DNA from: an uncultured Litorilinea sp.
GTDB taxonomy: Bacteria > Chloroflexota > Anaerolineae > Caldilineales > Caldilineaceae
NCBI GenBank assembly: GCA_946885925.1
Contig: CAMPHP010000209.1
Span: forward strand, 1 to 6,231
DNA length: 6,231 bases
Direction of reading: 5' to 3'
Under the pieces are notes generated by a model that worked only from the letters and a program-made list of their open reading frames with translations, was not told the DNA's origin and searched no databases. The position numbers were made by a program, and so were the translations under genes. The first letter of the stretch is position 1; every line of letters starts with the position of its first letter. Shown one piece after another: positions 5,579 through 6,231 of this stretch.

Positions 5579-6231
5579 ATGGGCGGGTTCTTTGGTCATC
5601 TTGCCTTTGTCAGCCGCTGCCGCATTGGCGCGGGCTGTGGCCTTATCCTTTGCCATTTCCTCGACACTCTTGATCTCGATGCGGGCAGCACCGCGCGTCT
5701 CAACCGTCTTGACACGTTTTCCAGTGCGTTCAGCCTCATCCAGACGTGCCTGGGCCTTGGCGATCTCGTCGGCATATTGGGGCAGCCATTGGGCTTGAGC
5801 CACCAATAGTTCGTCGGTCATCTGCCAGATCTCTTCGGGATTGCAGACCGCGGCGGTGAGCGGGTCGTGGAGCATGGCTTGTTTGAGCAGCGTCACATCA
5901 CCATGCACAGCGGCTTCTACCGCCATTTGTTGCACATGCACACTGGCCGAACAGGTGGCAGCGCAAGCCAAGGGCAAATCGCCTATCACCGGCATGTTAA
6001 TTCCGGTTTTGTCTACATAGCCGGGAATTTCAATCACACAGCCATTGGGCAGATTGGTGATATGGTTTTCATTGATCACGTTGAAGAATCCACGGTAAAT
6101 GCGTCCGGTCTCCAACGCTTCAATGATCCAAGAGCCATGCTCCTCACTGCGTTTGTCGGCGCTGATCACGGGCGGTTCTTGGGCCAACCAGTTGGGGAAG
6201 TCGGTCTCAAACCAGTTGCGCCCTTCGGTGC
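5576..6231 (-). CDS. Glycoside hydrolase family 4 alpha-glycosidase, C-terminal part (partial)
   Basis: The reading frame is open to the right edge and enters there, so the start and the NAD-binding N-terminal domain lie outside. About 217 residues are visible. The first 152 match the GH4 C-terminal domain: SEEHGSWIIEAL (residues 28-39), NVINENHITNLPNGCVIEIPGYVD (50-73), GDLPLACAATCSASVHVQQMAVEAAVHGD (83-111), DPLTAAV (122-128) and a closing helix ending QWLPQY. GH4 enzymes (alpha-galactosidase MelA, alpha-glucosidases, alpha-glucuronidases and galacturonidases) cleave glycosides by NAD- and metal-dependent oxidation, elimination and reduction in the cytoplasm. The catalytic Cys/His metal site and Tyr are not in view, so the substrate is open. 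After QWLPQY comes a 65-residue tail rich in Ala, Lys, Glu and Arg, longer than usual for the family. Starting the gene at a TTG inside the window is not justified. Confidence 0.88.
   Translation of the reverse strand, partial: TEGRNWFETDFPNWLAQEPPVISADKRSEEHGSWIIEALETGRIYRGFFNVINENHITNLPNGCVIEIPGYVDKTGINMPVIGDLPLACAATCSASVHVQQMAVEAAVHGDVTLLKQAMLHDPLTAAVCNPEEIWQMTDELLVAQAQWLPQYADEIAKAQARLDEAERTGKRVKTVETRGAARIEIKSVEEMAKDKATARANAAAADKGKMTKEPAH

Noticed and set aside
5576..6187. GH4 gene starting at a TTG at 6185-6187
   Set aside because: The frame stays open to the window edge and the visible part is only the C-terminal half of a GH4 enzyme, so the gene is cut by the window.

Overview
The window looks like a bacterial carbohydrate-catabolism locus, moderately GC-rich by eye, with tightly packed genes. 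Five complete genes and one partial gene lie on the minus strand and read from the right edge toward the left. A short piece of a plus-strand gene enters at the left edge and converges on them. The mix of a GH4 glycosidase, a rhamnonate-dehydratase-like enolase-superfamily enzyme, an FGGY kinase, a FruK-type kinase and a DUF4432 mutarotase-like protein resembles sugar loci of Chloroflexota (Anaerolineae/Thermomicrobia). That taxonomic guess comes from general knowledge and is weak. No RNA gene, CRISPR array, transposase or phage gene was seen.

Layout in minus-strand transcription order. (1) 5576-6231+: the C-terminal half of an NAD/metal-dependent GH4 alpha-glycosidase with an unusual 65-residue charged tail. 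(2) A 58-bp AT-rich gap with a 7+7 bp inverted repeat. (3) 4351-5517: enolase-superfamily sugar-acid dehydratase close to L-rhamnonate dehydratase. (4) 2789-4354: XylB-like FGGY kinase, joined to the dehydratase by an ATGA stop/start overlap. (5) 1828-2772: PfkB-family 1-phosphofructokinase/tagatose-6-phosphate-kinase-like enzyme, 16 bp after the kinase, with its start codon inside a predicted nested hairpin. (6) A 158-bp leader with repeated TTTGGAT words and a small palindrome. (7) 572-1669: DUF4432 galactose-mutarotase-like protein. (8) 148-531: small NTF2/SnoaL-like protein whose last codons form a 20-bp-paired hairpin. (9) 1-69 (+): end of an unidentified protein, followed by four AAGTAAG repeats.

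Working model (inference): the GH4 enzyme releases a monosaccharide, the mutarotase-like protein interconverts anomers, and the sugar is consumed either as an acid (dehydratase) or as a ketose. The FGGY kinase followed by a FruK-type kinase suggests ketose to ketose-1-phosphate to ketose-1,6-bisphosphate, a PTS-independent route. The isomerase or dehydrogenase, aldolase, transporter and regulator needed to complete either route are not in the window, so the substrate cannot be fixed.
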